Below are positions 22,753 through 29,851 of a stretch of DNA of 64,000 nt, in pieces. A program made the position numbers and the translations under genes. Source of the stretch: an uncultured Treponema sp. Its GTDB lineage: Bacteria > Spirochaetota > Spirochaetia > Treponematales > Treponemataceae. The notes under the pieces are model-generated. The model was not told where the DNA came from. It saw only the letters and a list, made by a program, of their open reading frames with translations, and did no database searches. The DNA is taken from the NCBI GenBank assembly GCA_946410085.1, contig CAMJZA010000009.1, positions 1 to 64,000 of the forward strand, in the 5' to 3' direction. Position 1 is the stretch's first letter. Each line of letters starts with the position of its first letter.

Positions 22753-24003
22753 ATGATTTCAAGTCTGATTCTTTCCGTCATGATGACCTTCATCGTGTTC
22801 ATCTTCGTCGTGTTCGTCGGCAATTTTTCCGCAGGGAGCCTTGTGTACGCCGTGTTCCTGCTCTTCCTTTTTTGCGGGATGACATTTTCTGAACGGAAGA
22901 AAAAAGGGAGCGGGGTCATCTACCGCCGCATCTTCCAGACCGTCTTTGCCGTCGGCTTCTGCATCGCCTTTATCTCCGACCTGTTCGATGAACGCGGAAG
23001 TATGGCCATCACTACCCAGGCAATGAGCAACGCGGAACTGCCCTTCTGCCACATCGCGATTCCGCAGTCCCTGATCCCCCTGCTCATCACCAAATCGATT
23101 ATCTTCCCCGCGCGGATTTCCGGCCACTACGCCGCCGTCGCAAGCATGATCGTCATCTGGTTCGTCTGCACCATTACCATCGGACGCGGCTGGTGCAGCT
23201 GGGTATGTTTTTACGGCGGCTGGGAAGAAGGCTTTTCGCACGTCGCAAGGAAACCCCGCATCCGCCTGCTTCCCAAGAACAAGGAACTGCGGGAGATTCA
23301 CTTCGGCTTTTTCTGTTTCATACTGCTTGCATGCATCTGTCAGATGGCATGCATCTACTGCGAATGGTTCTGCCCCTTCAAGCTGGTCACCGAATACAGC
23401 CCAGTAAACTCAATCCCCAGTTTGATTGCAACGATACTCTTCGTCGGCCTGTTTGTCGCTCTTGTCGTCGTGCTCCCCATCCTGACAAAGAAGCGGACCC
23501 AGTGCAGCAGCCTCTGCCCATTCGGCGCGTTCGCTTCGCTGACGGACCGGCTGAGCATGTTCAGGATACGGATTGACACGCAGAAGTGCACGGGCTGCAT
23601 GCAGTGCGCACGTGCCTGCCCCTTCAGCGCAATCGACATACAGACCATTCAGGCAAAGAAAGGACGACCGGAACTTACCTGCGCAAAGTGCGGGGAGTGC
23701 ATCGCCGTCTGCCCGCAAAAAGCCATCTCCTATGACTTCAGCTTCGGCAAGGCCGGAGCCTGTTCCTCTCGCTCCGCACCCAAGACCGCGTTCGGCCGTG
23801 CGGTCCAGGAGCTCCTGCATCCCGCCCAGCTGTTCCGCTTTGCGGCATTCAGCTTTGCGGTTGTCATGTCATCGGACTTCATGGTAAAAACGCTTAACCT
23901 CCTGTTTTCGTTCATCGGAACCTGTATCGGGACAGCTGCCGGAAGCTCAATCGGAATATCCGTCGGGGCGTTCATCCCCGCTCTACTTGGAGGTGCAGCA
24001 TGA
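22753..24003 (+). CDS. NapH/CcoG-like membrane polyferredoxin
   Basis: 416 aa, start with AAGGAG 6 nt upstream. Multiple TM helices carry 'GRGWCSWVCFYGGWEEGF' and 'CEWFCPFKLVTEYS', and QCSSLCPFGAFASLTD follows; these are the Cys-Pro motifs of NapH/NosR-C/CcoG proteins. Two ferredoxin-type 4Fe-4S sites are clear: CTGCMQCARACPFSAI and CAKCGECIAVCPQKAI. It would relay electrons from a cytoplasmic or quinol donor across the membrane. The C-terminus adds Gly-rich TM segments (GTAAGSSIGISVGAFIPAL). The stop overlaps the next gene (ATGA). Confidence 0.85.
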   Translation: MISSLILSVMMTFIVFIFVVFVGNFSAGSLVYAVFLLFLFCGMTFSERKKKGSGVIYRRIFQTVFAVGFCIAFISDLFDERGSMAITTQAMSNAELPFCHIAIPQSLIPLLITKSIIFPARISGHYAAVASMIVIWFVCTITIGRGWCSWVCFYGGWEEGFSHVARKPRIRLLPKNKELREIHFGFFCFILLACICQMACIYCEWFCPFKLVTEYSPVNSIPSLIATILFVGLFVALVVVLPILTKKRTQCSSLCPFGAFASLTDRLSMFRIRIDTQKCTGCMQCARACPFSAIDIQTIQAKKGRPELTCAKCGECIAVCPQKAISYDFSFGKAGACSSRSAPKTAFGRAVQELLHPAQLFRFAAFSFAVVMSSDFMVKTLNLLFSFIGTCIGTAAGSSIGISVGAFIPALLGGAA

Positions 24004-24701
24004 AAAACAGTATCATACAGAAAATACGGTACACGTGCTCGGTCTGCATCACGGTCTTTGCCTGCTTCTGGGGAATCCCCGCATGCTTCATCTGTTCTTC
24101 GTCGCTGTCAGACCGCATCGGACGTTACCTGCATGTGGATTTGTCCTATACCGGCGGCCCGGTGTCTGCCGTGCTTGCGGACGACAGAGGGGAGACGGAA
24201 GCGCAGTTCGACCTGATTCGTTGCACCGTGCACCAGCCGGTCACCGGCGCACGCTGGCAGCAGTCCGCGGAATACTGGCAGCTGGTCCTTGACTTTGCGG
24301 CCCCGTCCGAAGCACGGAACGTCATCATCTACCTTGACCTCGATACTGTTGAAGGCGGAAGTCCCGCCCCGCTTTTCGACGCAACGCCTGAGGTCCAGTT
24401 TGACCGGGAGTACCCCTGGGACTTTGTGCTTCGGGCGAGCGGAGACGAAGGGAAGGTGTACGACAGCAGGGGAGATTTTGTGTGCAACACGGAAAACTAC
24501 AGCCTGAACGGCGGCACGCAGCTGAAAGTGCGCATCCCCCTGCAGGACAAGCGGGTACAGGAGATTCTCGGTGTTCAGACGGTCCGCCTGTACCTGCTCG
24601 TCTGCGACAGTGGCGGAAACTCCGGCGCGGATGTCATACGGGACACCCTTGGAGAAGGCGGGGTACTTCTTCCGTGCGCGGTGAGCATACGGGAGGAATG
24701 A
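24000..24701 (+). CDS. Extracytoplasmic beta-sandwich protein (glucodextranase-C/SLH-like module), tentative
   Basis: 233 aa, overlapping the polyferredoxin stop. N-terminal signal or anchor with cysteines (SVCITVFACFWGIPACFICS). The mature part is beta-rich: a segment with YWQLVLDFAAPSEARNVIIY, LDLDTVEG, WDFVLRASGDEGKVYDSRGD and LKVRIPLQDKRVQEILG. It recalls the C-terminal binding module of glucodextranases and DOMON-like domains. A soluble electron-acceptor or ligand-binding partner for the NapH-like protein is plausible from tight linkage. I am unsure of the family. Confidence 0.6.
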   Translation: MKNSIIQKIRYTCSVCITVFACFWGIPACFICSSSLSDRIGRYLHVDLSYTGGPVSAVLADDRGETEAQFDLIRCTVHQPVTGARWQQSAEYWQLVLDFAAPSEARNVIIYLDLDTVEGGSPAPLFDATPEVQFDREYPWDFVLRASGDEGKVYDSRGDFVCNTENYSLNGGTQLKVRIPLQDKRVQEILGVQTVRLYLLVCDSGGNSGADVIRDTLGEGGVLLPCAVSIREE

Positions 24702-24750
24702 GCGTGCCACTTTGCAAAAAGATGAAAAGCTGGTACACTGCAGAGGCAAC

Positions 24751-25188
24751 ATGAAGATAACGATTCTGGAAAAGAACGCCGGCGAGGAAGACGAGCTGAT
24801 TGTCAAATGCGATTACCTTGATGAAAGCATGACCCGGCTCATCAATCAGTTCAAGACCGGCAAAGGCAAGTTACGCTTGTACAAGGACGCAAAAATCATC
24901 CTGACCGAACCGTCCGATGTCCTGTATTTTGAATCGGTTGACGACACGGTGTTCGCCTACACGAAGGATTCCGTATACGAGACGAAATCAAAGCTGTACC
25001 AGCTGGAATCGGAATTACCCGCCAACGTCTTTTTCAGGGCAAACAAGGCCGTCATCGTAAACCTTGACAAAATCGACAGCCTTGCACCGGTATTCGGCGG
25101 CCGCTTTGAGGCGGTCCTTGAGAACGGCTATAAGGTTATGATTTCACGGAATTATCTGAATGCATTAAAGGAGTTCTTAGGCTTATGA
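24751..25188 (+). CDS. LytTR DNA-binding regulator
   Basis: 145 aa from the ATG at 24751 (CAGAGG upstream). N-terminal ~45 residues are a small unassigned segment. Residues ~50-145 are LytTR: KDAKIILTEPSDVLYFESVD, YTKDSVYETKSKLYQLESEL, FFRANKAVIVNLDKI and YKVMISRNYLNALKEFLGL. There is no receiver domain, so this is the stand-alone type that is partnered with a DUF3021 membrane protein, which is exactly what follows. A TTGCAA-N16-TACACT promoter lies just upstream (24712-24739). Confidence 0.92.
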   Translation: MKITILEKNAGEEDELIVKCDYLDESMTRLINQFKTGKGKLRLYKDAKIILTEPSDVLYFESVDDTVFAYTKDSVYETKSKLYQLESELPANVFFRANKAVIVNLDKIDSLAPVFGGRFEAVLENGYKVMISRNYLNALKEFLGL

Positions 25189-25619
25189 AACTGTTTTCCG
25201 TCATGCTGAATATCTGCGCGAGGGTCGTCACGTTTATCCTGCTTTTCATCGCAATCCTCAGGAATTTTTTTACCCCGGACGGAACGCTCCTCCTTTCCAT
25301 GCAGGATATCTGGGGCATCCTTTTCATCGGGCTTGTTTCTGGCGTTGCCTTCGGACTCTTTTACCTCAAGAAAAACATGAGCGGACGGGAAGCTCTGCTC
25401 ACACACTGCGCCTATTTCCTGATAGTGAACGCGTCGCTCAGCCTCACCGGATTTCATCTGGGATGGTTCAAGAAGGAACTTCCCTCGATTGCCCTGATGG
25501 AAGCGATGTTCACGGTCATCTATATCCTCGTGACCCTCCTTGTCTACCTGCTGGATTTTAACGAGGCAAAGAAGATAAACGAAAAGCTGCAGGCTCGGAA
25601 GCAAAGGCAGGGGGAATGA
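25185..25619 (+). CDS. DUF3021 membrane partner of the LytTR regulator
   Basis: 144 aa with four TM helices (VTFILLFIAIL, IWGILFIGLVSGVAFGLFYL, CAYFLIVNASLSLTGFHLGW, FTVIYILVTLLVYLLDF) and a short charged C-terminus. Start overlaps the regulator stop (ATGA). DUF3021 proteins with LytTR partners form membrane-inhibitor pairs (LytTR regulatory systems) that hold the regulator inactive. The likely target is a nearby promoter, possibly of the redox cluster or its own. Confidence 0.88.
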   Translation: MKLFSVMLNICARVVTFILLFIAILRNFFTPDGTLLLSMQDIWGILFIGLVSGVAFGLFYLKKNMSGREALLTHCAYFLIVNASLSLTGFHLGWFKKELPSIALMEAMFTVIYILVTLLVYLLDFNEAKKINEKLQARKQRQGE

Positions 25620-25647
25620 ACACCGCAGGATTTTATTCCCCCTCCCG

Positions 25648-26055
25648 TTACTCCAGCTCCCCGGTATAATCGAGGATTCCGCCGAATTCAATGACGTTCG
25701 TGTAGCCCAAATCCACGAGGGACTTGGCCGCAATTTTGCTCCTCCGCCCGCTCCGGCAATACAGCAGTACCAGCTGATTCTTGTCAGGCAAAACTGCTGC
25801 GGCGGATTCCGCGGATATCGACTCCATCGTAAGGAGCACTGCCCCCGGGATATGCCCCGCCGCATACTCGTCCTCGCGGCGCACGTCCACGATGACAGAC
25901 GCGGGATTGGCCCGCGCGATTTCAAGACCTTCCGCCATCTGGACAGATTTGTAGCCCATGGCCGCCCCCTCCTTTTTCCGCGCCATCGCCAGGCATGATG
26001 CTGCCAGCGCAAACGAAAACAAAACAAGTGCCAGAGTCCTTCTCATAATTGGCAT
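25648..26055 (-). CDS. Exported rhodanese-domain protein
   Basis: 135 aa from the ATG at 26055 (GGAGGG 9 nt upstream); the track start adds ~60 unsupported residues read from a repeat. Signal peptide with a spirochaete-like relaxed lipobox (LVLFSFALAASC). The rhodanese domain has VIVDVRREDEYAAGHIPGA and active-site loop LLYCRSGRRSK (Cys nucleophile). It probably transfers sulfane sulfur or reduces thiols in the periplasm. It converges on the LytTR/DUF3021 operon. Confidence 0.88.
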   Translation of the reverse strand: MPIMRRTLALVLFSFALAASCLAMARKKEGAAMGYKSVQMAEGLEIARANPASVIVDVRREDEYAAGHIPGAVLLTMESISAESAAAVLPDKNQLVLLYCRSGRRSKIAAKSLVDLGYTNVIEFGGILDYTGELE

Positions 26056-26131
26056 TATCTCATCCCTCCGAAATAAATCCTCGCGGCTGCTGTGGTTGTC
26101 CGCGAACACAGATCTGTCATCAAGCCCCATC

Positions 26132-26217
26132 GGCACTCTATCGAGTGCCAACGAGCTTGTGCTGCGCAAAAGCCCGCAAATCTGTCTACCGCTTCCCGTA
26201 AGGGATGCGGTAGACAG
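26132..26217. repeat. Double-hairpin intergenic element
   Basis: Two strong inverted repeats lie in the 186-bp spacer between rhodanese and PIN genes. GGCACTC-TATC-GAGTGCC spans 26132-26149. The second, CTGTCTACCGC (26182-26192) with GCGGTAGACAG (26207-26217), has an inner TCCC-GTAA-GGGA, giving an almost fully paired 36-nt hairpin. No T-run follows either. It could be an RNA processing site, a REP/MITE-like element or a transposon footprint. Confidence 0.7.
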
Positions 26218-26241
26218 TCGGGGTTCTGCTGGCAGGGGCAC

Positions 26242-26667
26242 TTACAATTCCTCAACAAGCAGAACCTTGATTTCTTCAACCTGTCGAAGTTGCTTGTCAT
26301 TTGTCAAGAAAACTTCACAGTGATTTTGTATCGCACTTGCAAGTTGCAGAGCGTCCATGGCTTTTATGCCACTGTATTTTGCACGAAGCTCTGCTGCAAG
26401 AAGTCCGATACTGAAATCAATGTTCCGAACAGAAATTTCCATATCAGAAACAAAAGCCCGAAAAGCATGAACGTATTCAAACTTTTTGCTTCTGAAATGA
26501 AAAGAGCTATATTCTTCAACTGTTACAGGAGACGTTACAAGCAATTTACCTTGTTCATAAGCCTCTGAGAACCACAATTTCATCCTGTCGAAATATGCAT
26601 CGCTTCTTTCAATAAAATAGATAAAAGGCGATGTATCTATGAAAGCACTGTTAAATTCGGTCATCAT
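26242..26667 (-). CDS. PIN-domain ribonuclease toxin (VapC-like)
   Basis: 141 aa from the ATG at 26667 (GGAG upstream, overlapping the antitoxin end). The four acidic residues of the PIN active site are visible: FIDTSPFIY, VTVEEYSSF, GIKAMDALQLASAI and FLTNDKQL. PIN toxins cleave RNA, often tRNA. It pairs with the preceding 71-aa protein. Longer start forms in the track (26733) would read through the antitoxin region and are unlikely. Confidence 0.88.
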   Translation of the reverse strand: MMTEFNSAFIDTSPFIYFIERSDAYFDRMKLWFSEAYEQGKLLVTSPVTVEEYSSFHFRSKKFEYVHAFRAFVSDMEISVRNIDFSIGLLAAELRAKYSGIKAMDALQLASAIQNHCEVFLTNDKQLRQVEEIKVLLVEEL

Positions 26668-26866
26668 TCCTAAGCTCCGAAACGTACCGAGTCGCATAAT
26701 TAGCTCGTTCGCAAGGGATGACATACGAGTCAAAATTCAGTTTTTTCCGAGGAGCAGATTCAATCCGGCGGATGGAAATTTTGATTGAATTCAAAAGTTC
26801 CTGTTGCTCATCGTAAGGCAAAGACAATGCTTCGCGAGTTACGGTTGCCAATGCAGTATCATTCAT
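26651..26866 (-). CDS. Antitoxin partner of the PIN toxin
   Basis: 71 aa, start at 26866 with GGAGGT 5 nt upstream. An N-terminal region (TREALSLPYDEQQELLNSIK) resembles small antitoxin DNA-binding segments, and the C-terminal half (FDSYVIPCERANYATRYVSE) would contact the toxin. It overlaps the toxin gene by 17 nt, implying coupling. Promoter TAGACA-N17-TATAAT lies upstream at 26927-26955. Confidence 0.8.
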   Translation of the reverse strand: MNDTALATVTREALSLPYDEQQELLNSIKISIRRIESAPRKKLNFDSYVIPCERANYATRYVSELRNDDRI

Positions 26867-26926
26867 AGCTTACCTCCATGCTGCATGCTTGCTTTTCTTC
26901 TTCTGTGGTTGTGCTTCCTCAGTCAG

Positions 26927-26955
26927 ATTATACAGCTTGCATACCGGCTTGTCTA
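26927..26955 (-). promoter_or_regulatory. Promoter of the PIN toxin-antitoxin operon
   Basis: Minus strand TAGACA (plus 26950-26955), 17 nt, TATAAT (26927-26932). Leader of about 55 nt contains CATGCTGCATGC, whose complement GCATGCAGCATG recurs near 27050. The 12-bp inverted pair could be operator half-sites. Confidence 0.7.
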
Positions 26956-27102
26956 TCCGTGCCCCTGCTACAGGCCGAAGTCCCGCCCGTCCTTCCGGCC
27001 TGCGATGGGGCCTGATCCGCCCGGTCCTTTCCGTATCCGGCAAACGGCATGCAGCATGCTGGTGCAATCCTGCAGGAAACTTGTTTTTATACTGTAAAAG
27101 GT

Positions 27103-27167
27103 CTGTTTACAGACTGAAACTAGTCTAGTTTCAGTCTGTATCTGGACTGTTTTCATGTTGTAAACAG
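27103..27167. repeat. Long perfect palindrome in the TA-yitT spacer
   Basis: ACAGACTGAAACTAG and CTAGTTTCAGTCTGT are 15-bp perfect arms around a single T (27109-27139). An outer pair CTGTTTAC (27103-27110) and GTAAACAG (27160-27167) adds a second level. GTTTCA-type words recur around it to 27200. It lies 160 nt upstream of the yitT promoter and is not a T-tailed terminator. Possible operator, recombination site or plasmid-type iteron relic. Confidence 0.75.
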
Positions 27168-27298
27168 GCTGGTTTCATAGTAAAAGAAGCCTTGTTTCAT
27201 TCTTCCGCCAGGCATGCTGCATTTGTGCAGCAGACTGCCTTTGTTCCTGTGCACTGCTGTGCGGAACAGACGAAAAGCCGTTCTCCGTAACGCTTCCC

Positions 27299-27327
27299 TT
27301 GACAGAAGAGGTCTGTAGGGGTAGGAT
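27299..27327 (+). promoter_or_regulatory. Promoter of yitT
   Basis: TTGACA (27299-27304), 17 nt, TAGGAT (27322-27327). It predicts a leader of about 90 nt before the ATG at 27425. Between 26867 and 27298 I see no gene, only the PIN operon promoter and palindromes. Confidence 0.65.
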
Positions 27328-27424
27328 AGGCAGAGATTCTGCAGGGGAGTGCGGAGCGGATGCTGGCCGGGGAACGGCTGGAACCCGTGCCTGTGCCGGA
27401 AGCAGAGTATATCAGATACACGGT

Positions 27425-28291
27425 ATGAAAAAGTTCGAGAAAAGGCAGCCGGTGCTGCTGCGACTGCTGCTTGTCCTTGCCGCGAGCCTGCTGTTTGCGT
27501 TTAACATAAATAGCTTTGTTCATGCAGCCTCCCTCTTTCCCGGAGGCTTTGCAGGTGTCGCCCTGCTTATCCAGAAGACTTGCAGGAATTTCTGGGGCAT
27601 TTCCCTGCCGTATTCTATCCTGACCTATGCCCTGAATGCAGTTCCCATCATGATCGGCTTCCGCTTTATAGGAAGGAAGTTTACGGTCCTGTCCTGTGTG
27701 CTCATCATCATTTCAGGTCTGGCAACGGATTTTCTCCCGGATATGCCGCTCACGGACGACAAAGTCCTGTGCGCTGTATTCGGGGGCCTGCTGAACGCTC
27801 TGGCGGTGAGCCTCTGTCTCTTTGCAGAAAGCTCTTCCGGCGGAACGGATTTCATAGCCATCTTTCTTGCCGAGAAGACCGGCCGGTCCGCATGGAACAT
27901 CATCCTTGCCTTCAACTGCGTGGTGCTCTGCCTTGCTGGCTTACTGTTCGGCTGGGATGCTGCCCTGTATTCGATTATCTTTCAGTATACGTCAACGCAG
28001 GCGATCGATTTCCTCTACAAGAAATATGCAAAGACAACCCTGCTGATCATTACCTCCCGGCCGGACGAAGTGTATCAGGTTGTCAGGAACCTGACGAACC
28101 ATGATGCGACGCTCTTTACGGGAACGGGCCTGTATTCCGGCAGGGAGCGGAATCTCCTGTACTCCGTCGTGTCAAGCTCCGAGTCCGGTCATCTGGAAAA
28201 GGCAATCCGGCAGACTGACCCTGATGCATTTATAAATGTCCTGCAGTCCAAGGCCATCATCGGTAAATTCTTCAAGCGCTCCAACGACTGA
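27425..28291 (+). CDS. YitT-family membrane protein with DUF2179 domain
   Basis: 288 aa from the ATG at 27425; the upstream track residues are leader. About five N-terminal TM helices (LLLVLAASLLFAFNINSFVH, AVPIMIGFRFIGRKFTVLSC, FNCVVLCLAGLLFGW) with the family motif ESSSGGTDFIAIFLAEKTGR. The C-terminal cytoplasmic domain 'TLLIITSRPDEVYQVV to FINVLQSKAIIGKFFK' is DUF2179. Molecular function of YitT proteins is not established. No obvious ribosome-binding site, so the start could be off by a few codons. Confidence 0.88.
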   Translation: MKKFEKRQPVLLRLLLVLAASLLFAFNINSFVHAASLFPGGFAGVALLIQKTCRNFWGISLPYSILTYALNAVPIMIGFRFIGRKFTVLSCVLIIISGLATDFLPDMPLTDDKVLCAVFGGLLNALAVSLCLFAESSSGGTDFIAIFLAEKTGRSAWNIILAFNCVVLCLAGLLFGWDAALYSIIFQYTSTQAIDFLYKKYAKTTLLIITSRPDEVYQVVRNLTNHDATLFTGTGLYSGRERNLLYSVVSSSESGHLEKAIRQTDPDAFINVLQSKAIIGKFFKRSND

Positions 28292-28338
28292 ATCTGCCGG
28301 GCAAACAGGGCATGCGCTTTTACCGGGCAGTGCTCCCG

Positions 28339-29841
28339 CTACGCATTGCTGTAGCCCATCAGGTAGCTGTCGATTTCACGGGCGCACTCCCGGCCTTCGG
28401 CAATCGCCCAGACGACGAGCGACTGGCCGCGGTGCATGTCCCCGGCGGTAAAGACTTTTTCCACGCTGCTCTGATAGCTGTCTGCCCGGTCCGTGGCAAC
28501 GGTTCCCCGGGGACCGAGTGCAACGCCGAATGCCTGTGCCGTATAGTCTTCTGCACCCAGAAATCCTGCTGCAATGAGAATCAGGTCGCAGGGAAGTTCC
28601 TGCTCGCTGCCCGCAATTTCGCAGAGCGTCCGCTTGCCGCCGGCCATTCGGAACTCGACCTGCACCGTCTGAATGCCGCAGACCCGGCCGTCCTGCTGGT
28701 GGACTTCCTTAATTGTTGTCCTGTATACCCGGGGATCTTTTCCGAACGTATAGATGGATTCTTCTGCGCCGTAGTCAACTTTCAGAACCTTGGGCCATTC
28801 CGGCCAGGGGTTGTCGGGAGTCCGTTCTGCAGGGGGACAGGGCATCATTTCAAGCTGGGTGACGCTCTTACAGCCAAGGCGGATTGCCGTTCCGGTACAG
28901 TCGTTTCCCGTATCGCCGCCGCCGAGTATGACGACGTCCTTGCCTTCCGGGTTAAAAAACTCCCCGTCGGACAGCTTTGAATCCAAAAGGCTCTTCGTGA
29001 CGGACTTGAGCCAGTCGACGGCAAAGAGTATGCCCTGCACAGGTTTTCCGTCGGTTTCGCTTCCTTTGGCGGTGAGCGGACGGGCTTTCTTTGCTCCGCA
29101 GCAGAGGGCGACGGCATCGTATTCTGCCAGGAGCCGGTCTGCATCTTCCCTGTTCCGTATGTCCGCACCCGTGACAAAACTGACCCCTTCGTCCTGCATC
29201 AGCGTGACCCGCCTGTCGATGATGCGTTTGTCCAGCTTCATGTTCGGAATGCCGTACATCAGTAGGCCGCCGATCCGGTCATCGCGCTCGAAGACCGTGA
29301 CCGTATGCCCCCGCCGGTTCAGCAGGTCGGCGACGGCGAGGCCGCTCGGTCCTGAGCCGACGACGGCGACTTTCTTGCCGCTGCGGATCTTCGGAATCTG
29401 AGGCTTCATGTAGCCGGATGCAAAAGCCTGTTCGATGATGAACAGCTCGTTGTCGTGGATGGTGACCGCTTCTGCGGCGTCCCCGCTGTTCCCGCAGTTG
29501 CAGGCTTTTTCGCAGAGGGCAGGGCAAACCCTCCCGGTGAACTCCGGGAAGCTTGAGGTCTTGAGCAGCCGCCATGCTGCCATGTCGAACTGTCCCTTGT
29601 AGAGGGCGTCATTCCACTCCGGGATGAAGTTGTGCAGGGGGCAGCCCGTTACCATGCCCTTGAGGCGGATTGCGCTCTGACACAAGGGGACGCCGCAGTC
29701 CATGCAGCGGGCCGCCTGGCATCTGCGGTCTGCTTCGGCCAGGGGCGTGTGGAATTCCGCAAAATGCTGTATCCGCTCGGCGGGTGCTATGTCTCCGTTT
29801 CCCTGCCGCCTGTACTCTAAAAATCCTGTTGCCTGTCCCAT
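28339..29841 (-). CDS. gltD: Glutamate synthase [NADPH] small subunit GltD
   Basis: 500 aa. The N-terminal Cys motifs ([23 protein letters not shown]) hold Fe-S clusters; '[20 protein letters not shown]' binds FAD; '[20 protein letters not shown]' binds NADPH. It delivers electrons to GltB for conversion of 2-oxoglutarate and glutamine to two glutamates. Last gene of asnB-gltB-gltD, starting 10 nt after gltB. Confidence 0.96.
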   Translation of the reverse strand: MGQATGFLEYRRQGNGDIAPAERIQHFAEFHTPLAEADRRCQAARCMDCGVPLCQSAIRLKGMVTGCPLHNFIPEWNDALYKGQFDMAAWRLLKTSSFPEFTGRVCPALCEKACNCGNSGDAAEAVTIHDNELFIIEQAFASGYMKPQIPKIRSGKKVAVVGSGPSGLAVADLLNRRGHTVTVFERDDRIGGLLMYGIPNMKLDKRIIDRRVTLMQDEGVSFVTGADIRNREDADRLLAEYDAVALCCGAKKARPLTAKGSETDGKPVQGILFAVDWLKSVTKSLLDSKLSDGEFFNPEGKDVVILGGGDTGNDCTGTAIRLGCKSVTQLEMMPCPPAERTPDNPWPEWPKVLKVDYGAEESIYTFGKDPRVYRTTIKEVHQQDGRVCGIQTVQVEFRMAGGKRTLCEIAGSEQELPCDLILIAAGFLGAEDYTAQAFGVALGPRGTVATDRADSYQSSVEKVFTAGDMHRGQSLVVWAIAEGRECAREIDSYLMGYSNA

Positions 29842-29851
29842 CGTACTCCTC

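Noticed and set aside
26878-27060. 12-bp inverted repeat CATGCTGCATGC / GCATGCAGCATG as ends of a mobile element
   Set aside because: No transposase or target duplication is visible; better explained as possible operator half-sites.
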